From the NCBI RefSeq assembly GCF_003672135.1, contig NC_039506.1:23530497-23594496 (forward strand): DNA of 64,000 bases, in the 5' to 3' direction. The position numbers were made by a program, and so were the translations under genes. This DNA comes from Ooceraea biroi. Its lineage: Eukaryota > Arthropoda > Insecta > Hymenoptera > Formicidae. Positions 1 through 13,373 of the stretch are shown here, one piece after another. The notes under the pieces are model-generated. The model saw only the letters and a program-made list of their open reading frames with translations, did not search any database and had not been told where the DNA came from. Positions within the stretch are counted from its first letter, which is position 1. The number at the start of each line of letters is the position of its first letter.

Positions 1-272
1 GGTTTCAATTATAAACGAGGAAAAAGATATTCGCAATTTAGAATACTGGATAACGCTGTGCTAGAGAATCACATCGCCCTTCTGCATGCTTGCAAATTTA
101 TCGGATCGCAAACTGCGAGTCACGATGATATCGATATAATTTCGTTCGATTTCGAAGTGTTTTATGTCATTTAATTTTTTATGTTGCTCTGCCGAACGAT
201 AAACCGCGATTTATTAGGCGAAAACGGAATTTGATTAAGATATAAATGTAATTACGTGGAGAAAGAGAAAGG

Positions 273-275
<3 letters not shown>

Positions 276-308
<33 letters not shown>
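276..308. repeat. (GA)n microsatellite
   Basis: An uninterrupted run of GA dinucleotides of roughly 16 units, preceded by an imperfect purine-rich lead-in from about 260. Confidence 0.95.
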
Positions 309-312
<4 letters not shown>

Positions 313-3300
313 GACTTCGTTTCGCTACGTTTCTCGTTTTTTACACGATGACTCTTCTCGTTTCATGTAGTTTATTGTTTTACCTCCTTACAGAGCTACG
401 CTTGCGCATGCGAGCTCCGATGCTGAATTCGTACGTAATTAACGTGCCACCGACGCATCTCGCCGTAAAAGGCAACCTCGCGCAGTTCCTTACGAACGAT
501 CGGCAACGAGAATTTTCACCCTTAATTGTATTTCATTATTCGACATGATTACGTGGAGCGATGCCGCATCGATAAAAAAACCCGACGCATAAAATATAAT
601 ATCATCGTCAACGTCGATTTTATCGCGTAGGATGTTCAATGTTGTTCAATCACCGTGTTACTTCCCGTCATTTAGCACGTATTCGTCATCATTTTTGCAA
701 AACGACGGGGCGCGTTATCAGTCTAGAGACTGCCACTGTCATGCAGCAATTATTTCGACATCGCGCGCGATATCGGCGGTATTAATTATCGCGGGCAGCG
801 CCGAGTTATTAACGCGGATGCAGACGCTCAGGAAAGTACCGCGTCCTAATTCGGCGTTATTAAAGATTCCGTGTTTCAACTTTCTTTATGTGTATCATAT
901 AAATTGAACGTGCAACCGGGACGAACATTTATAAATGCTACTACGTGCTGCTACAAGGAGACGCGTGTTCGCGAAGGACGTAACACTGTACGGCAATTTA
1001 ATGGTACCAGATGTACGCGAGCGAGCGGACGAACGTGTGTGATCTCTGCTTTCACGAGACGTCGCGGACAAGGTGTTGCAAATGCACAAGGTCAACGTGC
1101 AGACCTCGCCACTCAATTATCGATTATGTAAATGGCTTCGCTCGCGAGACCAGCCCCCGTGGAACGCGCTCTTCCTTCGTGCAACTTCATCTGCAGCCTT
1201 TGATCCCGAAGTCGATGTATCATCATCGACGCGACTGATGAATTTGTCGAATGCTGAAACCCGGATGCGAGCGATGGGGTATCGCACGGATGATGTCTTA
1301 AGATAAAAACGGGTAACGCCCCCGCCTCCTATAATATCGATCAGATAATTAACCGTAACGTTAATAAATATCGTTAGAGCGTAATATACGAGCGGCATCC
1401 CGCTTTGTCTTGATTCCGCGCTCATTCATGTGCCTGTGTAAATCGCTTAATCTTGTCGGGATTACCGAGGGTACGCGGATGCGAGTGCTACCATCACACA
1501 ACGATGCACGTACCCCGTTTGCATTCCTCGTTGGATTACTACCGGTCCCCGGCAGCAAAGCGTCGGTACAAAACGTGTCATAAAATCGAGCACACCGATT
1601 TCTTTCTTTCGCGCGCCTCGCGCTTTATTGACACCATATAACTTTATAACTCGGGCTGTCCGCGCGTTACAATTACGGTCTCGTCGTAACACGGGCGACT
1701 CGTGTCACTTTATGCCGACCAATTAGTATCCCCCTAAAAATGCGAAGGATTTATCGATTGTTGTTTCGCTATCGATCTTGGACAACCTTGGTCGATAAAA
1801 ACATACTGATTAAGGGTTTCATGCTAACGAATTCAATTTACGATTAAAATAATATTAGTGCATCAATCGGCGTGCTGAAGCTACTGACATTTTAAACATT
1901 TAACGCAGTTTAATAGATTCCGTCTTTTAGATATGCGCAAAACAGGCTACGGTACGCGTCACGCGTGCGTACGTGTCCTCCGGCAAGATAATTGAGAAGC
2001 GATACACTGTATATAGGTATAATTAATTTTTGAATTATAAATCGGCATTTCTTTCCGACAGGTGGAGGCATGATGCTTTATCGCGGTTTTAATCCCGGCA
2101 CATCGCCGTCGCCATCGCCGTCGACCTCGTTCTTAATTTGACATTAATCTCCGGACCGGTACTGTTTACGATAATTAATATTCGCCGGATTGTCGCTCGC
2201 GGCACAACGTCTTTTCTCCAGTTTGCAATTCGGCTCCATCGGGTGGATCTCCTCTGTGGATTTCCCTCGCGCAAAGTAAATGTTCATGATTGTTAACAAG
2301 ATACAATTTTATGGGAATGATTATATCGTGAACGGTAAAATGTAGCATTACGTTAATCATCGTGAACATCGGCGTATATAATTTTCCTCCGAAAGTTCTC
2401 TTCTCTCGAGAGGAACATTGTAACGTTTCACCTTGGAGAACGTAAGTAATCGGATGTAATTATCGAGTCAATAATACTTGCGTAAGCATCCTTTGTCACA
2501 TGTAGCCTGATAATGCAAATAATCATGATAATTGTCGAACCGAATCGTCGCATGTTGACACGAGAAGCCGAGGAACTACCGGCTCGGTGAAAGATAATTG
2601 TTCGCAAGTGATCGGAAATGAGAAACGATATACCGCACACGCGTCGCAACTTTTTACAAAAAGATCGAATAAGGCAATAAAATGTTTTCGTTCACTGAAT
2701 TTTAATAAAGTCAAACAGTTAAAAGAGTAATTTAGCATGTTGTAAAATATGTCGCTTCTTGATCGACTAGTACTGAAAACATCATATTTTCCATGCGAAA
2801 CGCACATGATTTTTTGTGATTGCACATCAGAAACGAGACAACAGTCTCGTAAAAGAGGATTATAGACGAAACCCCTAGCAATCCTACTCGAAAAAGGAAC
2901 GAGAAAAAAGAGGAACACGAGGAAAAAAGATCAAATTGGTCAGTTAATCCCGCAGAGCGTGTTCTCTGGTGAACGGCTGTTCGCCGCTTCTCTTCCTACT
3001 TACACACGTGCGCAGGGGCACATCGTGAAACCTCGATGTGCCAGATGATAACACCACCAGGAGTTCAAGTAAGACAAGTATCGTTGAGAATATCGCGTAA
3101 TAGCGATATAAAGCTAACAGATCGAACGAAAATTTCCCGGCGTCAGGAGACGACCTCGGCTTTACGATTAATTGTAGCAATGTCGAGACTCTTTCCTGGG
3201 CCTTTCCCAATAGAATCATCCTCCATGAGGCTTCTCTAATCGAATCTAAATTCTTCGTAACCGAGTGGCGTTTTCGAAAAAGTTCCACGGAGTGGAACCA

Positions 3301-5694
3301 GAAAATGGGTCACCAAGCTTTCGTCGCCGATCATCTCTTTCTCTCGGGTTTCCAATTACTTTCTGGTTCCTCCGAGGAGGAAATTTATAGGCGAGAGATA
3401 CGAGCCAATATACGTCGCGACGCTAACAACCCAAAGCTGAAGTTTCTGAGCGCACGATCGTGATGTCTCTCATTTAAATTCGAGAACATCGACGCGCGGT
3501 GAGTTATCTCGCTTTTAATGTCTAGACGAGACCGCAACAAAACGAAGTGCCGATTGTGCCGAAGATCCGTCTACACCTGGAAGTGACTGCCGTTGTTGGG
3601 ATCACCCCGAAGGTTCATCCCGAGAGGTTCGCCACCTTCGTGGCGGGATACCGGCTTGAATTACGAGATAGCGGAGGAGTAGGGGGCACCTGTACGGCAG
3701 GTGACTACTCAACCTCGTAGAATACGGTTGAAACGCCGACACTCGTGCGCGTCCGTAACACACATACACGCATGGATGCCACGCTCATCCGTGCGCGCGA
3801 GTACACGGACCGTGTTATGTATATCTGTGATTCGTATCGTTTACGTTTTATCGAAGTTCATCTAAATTATCGGCGGACCACACCAAGCCATTGTGTTCCG
3901 GCCACAAAAGAGTCATTCGGTATTATTTACGCCCCGTTTCGCTTAGGCTATTACGAAATATTAGCGTCTGCCAGGGAGCACGTTTTTAAAGATAATAAGA
4001 ACGGGAATAATAAAGGATAAAATAATAATTCCTTTTTTCTTGTATACTGTGGTTTTATTAAATATACGTTAATAGACGTAGAATAAGTGTTTCACGCGCA
4101 ATGTACAATAAAAATGTTCAAGAGAGAGAATATTTTTTGGATGCAGCCTGATTTGTATGATAATGCTTAATTATCGAGTTATTGAACACCTCGAGGAATA
4201 ATTAGCAAGTTGCATGGATTTACCACCGCATAAAAGCACCATCGAGCTCACCGCAAATTGACTGGCTGCTCTTCGTTGATCCAGCGCATCGCGCAAAAAA
4301 TAACCGTTTCAATTACGAGCAAAGTTACGGCCACTTAAATTCTTCAAGTTCCATAATTGACCTCGTAAAACTGACTATTCGAGCGATATCCGTATGCCCT
4401 GCGCTTGCAAAACCGTTGTATCAAAATCGATCAAGGATCCATTTTAGGGTTTTATAGCGCGAATCATTAGTACGCCGAGAGATAGACAAGCGAGTGTAAT
4501 TTGCAGAATGAATTAGAGTAATTGTAACATATGACGTGTGCAGGAAGACTGGAACGTCTTTACATGATTACCGGTTGCAGCCAGCTCGCGTTTATAAAAA
4601 AATACAATGAAAACAATATATATTTAATAGTTTATATTATACGAATAATAAAAAATTTTGATTTTACGATTATGCATCAGGAAGGATGCCCACGAGATTC
4701 CACAGAAGCAACCGTGACGAAAAAGAGAGGAACGCCGAACGATCGTACCCCGTGTGTACCTTCGGACGAATATCAATTATGGCGCGCAATCGTGCTAATT
4801 AGAAGGCGCACTTAAGTTCTCGATCTGTACGAATCCGTGCGTAATTTGCAGACGCGCGCGCGCTCTGCGATGTAATTAAAAAAAAAGAAAAAAAGGACGA
4901 TCGGTCGGTCAGTGGTCGGTCGTTGGTGGCTGGGAAAGGACGAACCTGTGCGCGGACCTACGAAAGGGCTTTCTCTCTGTCTCTCTCCGGCCGTCTTCGT
5001 TAGGGCGCCGTGATTGGCTTCGTGACGGGACAGGTGCGTATCGGTGAAACGAAGGTGCGTACGCGAAACGAGATTCCGCGCCGTCGATATTACCGGTTTT
5101 TCTTGCACAAAGTTCCAAGTCTCTTTATTTATTGGTGCGACCGATCCAGGAAGATGCAATCGCGAACGAAGATCGCCGCGTGAAATTACACAAGAAGCTG
5201 TTTCCCTGTATTTTACGCCATGAGACAGATCGACGAAATTATGTGCTGTGAAGCAGTCTCCTTTCCTGTTCGTGAACCACGGGTCGCTTGATTAATGCAA
5301 GGACGGTGGGAAAAATGATTAATATCACTCGCTCGCTTGATGCGTATCGCCAGCTATATATTAAATCCGAAATTATAAGCGAAGATTATCGATGGTGAAG
5401 CCGGGACGTGAAATCGACGTACGATCAGAGAAAACGACGAAAACGAACGGCGGCGTTTCGATATGCATGCAGTGTCGTGTAAACACGACACGTGATTAAA
5501 CTGTGTTTCGTACATATCGGATGACTCCGGACCGGTATGAATATTTAAGCAAAATTCGCGTGTACAGCATGTATAAAATGCGATGCGTTTATCTAAACAT
5601 GCGTGCAGACACTTTTTATCTACGGACAAATATGTAGATCAAAAATCTCGCGCGTCGAAAACAGGATGGTACGAGCCTTTTCCTGCGCCTCCTT

Positions 5695-5760
5695 CCCCCG
5701 TCTTCCCTCTATCCGTTTTTTCTCTTTTTCTTTCGTTTTTTTTTCTTTTCTTTTTTTTGC
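5695..5760. repeat. Pyrimidine-rich low-complexity tract
   Basis: Almost pure C and T on the + strand, grading into T-rich sequence. It is low complexity. It could act as a polypyrimidine tract, but I see no convincing exon behind it. Confidence 0.7.
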
Positions 5761-8700
5761 GGCCGAAGTCTACCTTCCTTCGATCTTCATTCGCGGCAAG
5801 AGCGCTTTCGGAACATTAACCGGCGCAACTGCTGTTTAAACTCCGGCTCGACGCGATCGAATCTCGCTCGCCTCCCATCCCCTTATCCCTGCTCGATTAA
5901 TCATCCAATTTACGAGGCATGATAGAAAGCAGTGTCGATTCGGCGACGGTTTGCCGATGGTAAACACATACCCCGAGTGATTGGATGTACATAGAAAGAG
6001 ATCGAGGCCCGCTGATTACCCCCCGATTACGAAATATGCATCAGTATGCACGTTGGAGCATAATTCCGCATCTGAACTCGTGTCTGGACGAGCAAGACAT
6101 TCTGCATCGCTTGCAGTTCCCCAAGACAATTAATTATGCTAAAGAATTCGTAAGGTAAATTCCGATTAACGCTTGTTCTGTTCGTTCTTCGAAAATTGCG
6201 AGTATCCGAGCATATCGATATCTTAGGCACCTTAGGCAGACTCGCACGTTGGCATCGATGATCGCACTGCCGCGGATGAATGGCTCTGGCACATAAAAGA
6301 GGCGTGTAGCTAATCCGGTGTCGACGACATCATTACCAGCCTGACACGGCGCGGCCTCGAGCGTGTAATTAATATACACAGCTTGCCCGTAACTCAATCA
6401 ACAGGAATCCCCCCTCGTGCTCTCCCTCCGTCTACCTCCGTCGTCCTCTTTCCTTCTTTTTCGTTCTCTTCCTTCTGCACTTTCCGCCTTCTATGGCTGC
6501 ATCGGCCGCGAGATATCGGCCTTCCCTTCGATTCCCTTCGACGCGATACGCGTATAAAGCGCAACCGAACACCGGTGCGGTGGCCGCTCTTCGGGGCCCG
6601 GCACGCGCCGAAAGCCGATTCCGTTCGTTTCCACGGCCGGTTGCCCGGCAATTTGCCGGCTCGCTACCCTCGCAAAAAAGAGAAAAAAATTATACGGGAG
6701 CCCACCCTCTTCGCTCTTCGTTCCTGCGGCTTTACTTTATAATACTTTCTTCGCAACAGTGGTTTTTGCACGCTCTCGACATTCCGCCTGCGAAGCGGGC
6801 AAAGACGGAGCGCGGGAGATGCACCAGAGATCGGGATTCTCGTCAGATGATGGATGTATAGATGCGTTTTGCATGCAGGAAGAATCCGCGACGGCATCGA
6901 CGTCATGCGATTAGAAGCGGAGGAAGTTCTTTTGATAGTGTGTATCAGTTATATTTTTTTGACAAAATTAAGTCCTCGTTGAAAGTTGTAATAATTATGG
7001 TATAAAAAAAGTTTTCATGAAATCGTGATAGCTAACACTTTGAACAAATTTGTGTACTTTCTCCGGAGATTCAGCGGTTTCTTCTGCGGCAGAAAGGAGT
7101 TCGACGCGCGCTCGAGGGAAACGGGTTGATTAATTCTTTTATAAATATTATAAATGCATTCGCCACGCGGCGCATTAAGCAAACGGTACTCGCCGAAGAA
7201 TAATGCACGAGCGTATTATGGGAGTAATTCGATACACGAGTACGCGTACTGGGTGCTTTAAACGCGGCTATCTCGGCCGGTGCGCGTAATTAATCGGCCG
7301 CAATACTGATAAATCAAGCGGGAAGGGCCAACAAACGGACGCGCAGCGTTAAATACGCGCGAATCCTACTTTTCGCCCGCCGCGCCAGCCACGTCTCCAT
7401 AAGCGCACTGCCATGCGAATTGATTCGAGATACGGGCCCCCGGATACCGTTACACGTACGCGGATAAATGATCGTCCGGCTCGTAAAGCACGCGCGACGT
7501 TCTATAAATTATTGCAACGAGAATAAATGGGAATGCGACGTTGCGTTTATCGATCACGTCCGGCTTGTCGATCACGATAACGAGAGAAGATGCGCGGATC
7601 ACATTTCATCGTTACGCGCATATACATATATATATATTTAATTGTGTAACGGTTTAATCACTCGCAGATCGCAGATTTTTCAAATTTAAGATTGGCTCTT
7701 CCCCGTCGAAGATCCTCGATGACGAGTAAATTAATTGCGTTTGTCAAATGCCGATTAAATCTGTGGCTTTCTTATGTTGAAGCTGTTGAAAGACGCGAAT
7801 GTTGCTTTGCGATGAGTAATTCGCTGAGACGAGTAATTGCTGTTTAGATAATAACGGCTTAAAATAATCAATTTTACGTTATGATAATGATTTATCGAGG
7901 CTTTCGTATGAATGTCTTTGATGGTGCCGGTAATTACTTTGTACTGAAAGTGGCTGACTAAACCGATAAATTGTACGATGTCCAATTTTGGGAACTTCAT
8001 CGATAAATCGTTACGGAGTCGGTCTCAGCTGGCGCGATACCGATGAAAATTTCCGAGAAATCTGCCAGCTGAATTGAATTACAGAGCCAATTACAAATCA
8101 ACTTTCACCATTAACTTTGGTTCATCGAGTTCAAGTAATGTTACAGCGACGCTAATGTAATGCATGCATTATTTCCCTTCGATTAGTTCGTTGTGTAACC
8201 GAAGCTTTCAACTTCGTGTTATTTTGTATTCCTACTTGACTGTTTCTTATCTTGATTCATTCGATATAATTAATAAATACTTTAAATTTTATTGGTACAT
8301 GTTCAGTTCGAGCTTTAACCCGTGGTAAATATCTTCGTAAGATCACAACAGGAACATTAATGCGTGAAAATCAAAGTGAATAATGACCATTTCTGCCTTT
8401 CAACATGGTTGCAAATCGATTGCAATCGATAAAACGCGCGCGAGATTAAGAAGCACGTTGCTGTAAATCTTGTTCGGACGACTTTCTCGTTCTGTATCTA
8501 TAAATATTGATCAATTAATTAATTCTCATGAATATTTCATGAAGGCACAAACTTTCCAAGCTTCTTGCAAACGGCACCAGCATGTAAAGTAGCAAAATTA
8601 CGCACACTGTGAAGAAGAACGGAGAACGGAGAACGGGATGTTGCAACGGTGGAATGTTCAAGCTCCGTCGTAATACAATTTAAGAGGCGGCTCCTTTTTT

Positions 8701-9991
8701 GTGGCCGACTGACCGACGATACGACATTGATACTAAAATGGCGATGTAGTATAGGGAGAACACCGAGAGGATCGATTCGGCGCCTTATAACACGATGCTT
8801 TATGACTTGTTTGGATGAATTTGAGCATAAAATTTCAACCGGACGCACCTGTCCCTCAAAATGATTTCTTGTCGAAGTTTTTCCATCTGCGCATTGCGTA
8901 TCTTCACGTAAACAATCATCGATCGTTCGATACGTCGCGAACGATCTCCGTTTCGAAATTCGGAGAAAGGCAGGCTCCGATAATTTTTGATTTAAGCAAT
9001 TTAGGCAGCTTGATTTTTCTCTAATGCTACTAAAGCTTCTTGGTAACACGGTTAACAACGGATTATTAATTACAGTTAACAATGCTGAGTTACCGTTAAT
9101 TCGGAAGCTGGATATCGAATATGCGATTGCTTCGGTCGAACGGTCCGCCGATTCGAAGGCGACACGTGTAGCCTTCAGGTGGCCATACGGTCCCTATTCT
9201 ACTAAGCCGGACCATCCTGCGCGACTTTACGGCTTATTCAAAGCAGCGGTCAAATTTTATGCTCTATTAATCTTCGCGTTGAGTTTAAGAAATTGGCAGG
9301 GCCGGCCAGATGACATGCAACCTGGCGATCTCCCAGAGTGTTAATTCGCCGCGTCAAACGCAATTCCAGCCCTCCCGAAGACGTGCACCGAACAATGAAA
9401 ATATATCGCCGATGGTAGAAATGTGCGAGATTTGAAATATCAAATTGCGTCATTAAGAAATATTTTAAATAGCGTTGGAAGCACGCTTGGCTCATCGGAA
9501 ATCGATCGCCGAATCTACATACTTTCATTAATCTCTTTACGAGTTTTGACATTCGTTTTGAATCCAGAACGGATTCGTGCATTCATTTCTCTCGGTCAGA
9601 TAGGCAATTGTATCTCGACGCGTGCATCAGTGATGCGTCACTGGACGTCTCATCTTTGCTCTTCTTTAAGACACGCAAAAACGAGGGTCAGGGCCAGCTA
9701 CACATACGGAGTATTTCGATAAGCAGCGGAAGAGGATGATGTACAGATGTATCTCGGACGGTGTAACGCGGCTCTAACAATCACACGGGACGTAATGATT
9801 AATCCAGCTAGCACCGGCACCTGCCACGGTCATGACGGATTTTTATTATCATGATTCATTCAGTTGTCCGTTGCCGCGTAATTGCGCCCATAAAAATGTA
9901 CACGGTGGCGCTTCCTAAGAGAACGAGGCGGCAATTAAAATCGGTCAATTAACGTTGTCCGCGAGTTAATAAAATGCCAAAGTGACAAGCG

Positions 9992-10029
9992 CGATCGTAA
10001 AGCCGAGTCACAGCATTGCTTTACGATCG
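9992..10029. repeat. Short perfect inverted repeat (hairpin)
   Basis: A 12-bp arm at 9992-10003 is exactly complementary to 10018-10029, with a 14-nt loop. The stem reads CGATCGTAAAGC on the left. It is too short for a canonical insect pre-miRNA, and no known function is apparent. Confidence 0.8.
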
Positions 10030-10214
10030 TCCGTAAGGTAATTTAATGAGCTGTATTCGATACTTACACGTAGCAACGAAAAAAGGGCAAACTTTTCATT
10101 CTATGATATCTTTATTTCTTTATTATCTATAATACATCTCTTACACGTGTCTGTACATGTTCTGCACAGTAAGACAAAAAGATTTGGAGGATTGTTAGTC
10201 AATTTGTCGACGGT

Positions 10215-10240
10215 GACTCGACACGACTCGACACGACTCG
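10215..10240. repeat. Short 10-bp tandem repeat
   Basis: The word GACTCGACAC occurs twice in tandem, followed by a partial third copy. Confidence 0.8.
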
Positions 10241-10421
10241 CAATGTTCACGATTGTCATGTGCATCGCCAGGAAAAAGGGAACACGAGCACTCGCGGCGA
10301 TGCTAATGAAAGACAACGTGACGAGTACGAGCGCCGGTCAATAAATTCTCGAAAATCGCGCACGGAGACATTAATGCGTGAGAGCGCATGATTAACACGT
10401 AGTAGTATCAATGCACTCGCG

Positions 10422-10470
10422 AGCCTCTCTCTCTCTTTTTCTGTCTTTCTTTTTTTTTCTCTCTCTCTGT
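10422..10470. repeat. C/T-rich low-complexity tract
   Basis: Runs of CT with T stretches. No splice acceptor leading into a recognisable exon follows. Confidence 0.7.
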
Positions 10471-13338
10471 CTTCTGCGTTCCTGCGAGGAATAATAAAAG
10501 TACGAGAAGCGCAGGGTACAGTTTTAAGTGCTCGTTACCTGATGTGAGTGTCGGAGGTAGGGCTTCTTACTTCGTCGAGATAAGTGAAGCCCGGCGCAGT
10601 CGAACGGTCCGCTAATTACGTGACGGAGTTGAAATTGCTAATTATGGCTGGAACAGTGGACCGATCGGGGCTCGTTCGGGGATTCTCGCGAGCGTGGAGA
10701 AGAATGAAGACGTGAGGAGGTTGCACAATCGTAAACACGCCAGCTCGAGTAAATCGTTTGATCATTTTACGCTCGGCATTCCGCGTCTGCATTCTCGGTG
10801 GCTTCGTGCATATCGATAAGTCGAGTGTCCGTTTCGCGAGAACGGAGAGACGGACTTGGGAGTATCTGTTTCACGAGCGTAATGAAACGATTTATAAAAA
10901 TGCAGGTTATTTCTGCGTTTAGATATCGCGATGCGTCGTAATATGTAATTGCTAGCGTCCCGCTGAAAATGATTTAGAGATTGCAATAAAAAGAACATGC
11001 ACACTGACGTTACGACAGTTCTCTCTCTGGCAGTATTGGAAGTATCTGAGAATAATTAATTAAATGTTCTGCCCTGTCAGATAACGCCACTTACATGGTC
11101 CCGCAGCATTAATTCGGCTGTTTGAATCGGATTATTCGAGACGACGAACTGCTGAGGCGACTCGTCGCAGGAAACGTAGATTACGCTCACATCTAATTTG
11201 GAACAGGATGTTCGCATTTGCATACGATTACCTCTTAAATCCTTCGATCGAATGCCGGATCGCTCGTATGTCGCGCGTCGAGGGGTCGTCGTAAAAACGA
11301 AATGCATTCTTCACTTTCGCGAAAGGATGGGCGGGAGATGTATGTACTTTGCGGAATCGCGATCGGCATCGCATTCCCGGGTCTGCCCGTGGCCCACGAC
11401 GTAATTTTCACCGGGGCGCAAAAACGCGAGCACTCCGCCGTCGCCGCCGCGGGTCGCATATAAAACGCGAGTCCGGAAGAAAACGTGTGCGGGATTGCGG
11501 GTAGGACGAAGGGGGGCGAAGGGGGAAGCAGGGAACGATGCGGCGATGCGAGATGAAAGAAAGCGCGGCGGCAATTATCCTGCGAATTATTCGCGCGCTG
11601 GCATTGTGAGAATCGCTACCAGACACAGCAGCTGCTCACACGCGCGCGATCGCTTGCATCTCGGTCGCTGCAGTTGCTGCTTGCTTGCGTGTGGCAGCAT
11701 GTACGTGGAAAGGAGACAATGCTAGCGAGACGAAACGGAACGAGAGGAAACGAGAAGGAAGAGAGAAAGAAAGGGGGTGGGAGAGAGAAAACACACAGAG
11801 CTGAATGAGAGAAAGAGAGATTGATGCGTGCGGCAACATCAATCACTGCATCATCGCGCTCGTTTTAACTGCGTACCCTTGGGTACCCTCGACGTACCCT
11901 CCGCGATGCTCGCGACTGACGTGGCCGGGTTCTCGTGGCGGCGCACGCGTAATTTGTCGAGCCCCGCATCTCGGCGTTTTGAGCCTTTTTTGCAGTTCGA
12001 CCAACCGATATATTTTTCTCGCTGGAGGAGCTGCAGCGTGCGGCGTTGATGTAACAAGTCCTGCCAGGCGACGCGAAATACGACGAGATAATTTATCGTT
12101 AAGTCCGGCTCTCTTCTAATTATCGCATCGTGCGCGTATTTGGTTCCGCGCGGCCTCGAGGAACGTGTTCCTTAATGACTCTCGACATTCGCACGTTGCG
12201 GTATTGTTGGAGCGTATAATCGGTCTTTATTGCGCTTTAATGGCTCTTAGGCAGAATTGATTAAAAATATTTTTGGTTAAATGTGACAAAGTTTGTTAGT
12301 AAAATGTTTGCGATTGATCGAATCATTACTAGATAAATTTATTATGAGTCAGTTCAGTTGATTCAAGAATTCGTGGGAGACAGAAGAGAAAGAAGTATCG
12401 AGATACCTCGCATGATCATCTAATGATGTATCGTTTATCGCTTTCGATATCGAGCAATTGCTCTTAAGAGGCTTGTCGTCGTAGGATTTTCCACTGGCGG
12501 ATATTATTTAATCCATGCTTAAGCGTAACTGACCAAAATTGCCGTAAAAAGCGGACTACGAAGACGGATCGACCATCGAGGGGCGTTTCTCGAGCCGCTT
12601 GCGCGTTCCCCGTTACGTTCACCTCTCCAAGGGAAACCAAAAAATTGATGGGCCGCGGTTTTCGAACGAGTCCGACGAAAAACGATGGCCAGAATGCGCA
12701 TGTCGAGCCTCTCGACGTACGTCGCGGCGAGTCGCGCAAAGCAGCAATCTCAACGAAATCTCCTTCCATTCATCCATCACTGTCGCCATCGATTACCTTC
12801 CGCGAGCCGTGCATGAATTTCACAGGTACGTGAACGGATCCTCCACCCGGACACGTTCATCGTGAATGACGACTAAATGCAAACGCAACCGCGACCCGAA
12901 ACGTGCGTATCTTCATCGCTTGAGAAAACGCATGAGACCTGCACGCGGTGTCCTGCAAGTGTCACTCGCGCTTGGTGGTCGCAATTGTAATGATCGATTC
13001 GAAGATTAAAACGGAGAACTGTTATTCCTTAACATATTCTTCTTCAACATATTGCACGTTAATGAATAAATACTTTTCTATTATTCCAATTAATCTCTCA
13101 TCTGTTCTCCATCGAATTCGCACGCGTTATTAATTCGCTCCAGGAGCGCTCACGGATGCATCGCGCGACGAGTTGCGTGCGAAGACGCGCTCAGCGAGTT
13201 CCCGCGGAGTGTCCGGCAGTTTTTACGTGTCACAGACACACTTTGGTCCTCCGGATGGCACACATACGATGCATCAACAGTCGCGCATCGCCAAGCCCCC
13301 GCCGGGGGCGATCGAGATTCGCGGTGTCCTCTTCGACT

Positions 13339-13342
<4 letters not shown>

Positions 13343-13370
<28 letters not shown>
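13343..13370. repeat. (TC)n microsatellite
   Basis: About 14 uninterrupted TC units, inside a CpG-rich patch. Confidence 0.95.

Positions 13371-13373
<3 letters not shown>

Larger units (their letters stand above)
1..10000. other. Non-coding stretch, no recognisable gene
   Basis: I see no exon with recognisable protein similarity on either strand. Open frames here are short, overlap each other on both strands and coincide with CpG-rich patches. Visible contents are a GA microsatellite near 276-308, a C/T-rich tract at about 5695-5760, a short TA repeat at 7621-7637, and many TAATTA-type words. A 5' untranslated exon or an unannotated non-coding RNA could be hidden here and would not be visible by eye. 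Confidence 0.6.

Noticed and set aside
8537..9082. 181-codon open frame on the - strand
   Set aside because: No domain or family pattern is seen. Another open frame overlaps it on the + strand, and no splice sites support it.
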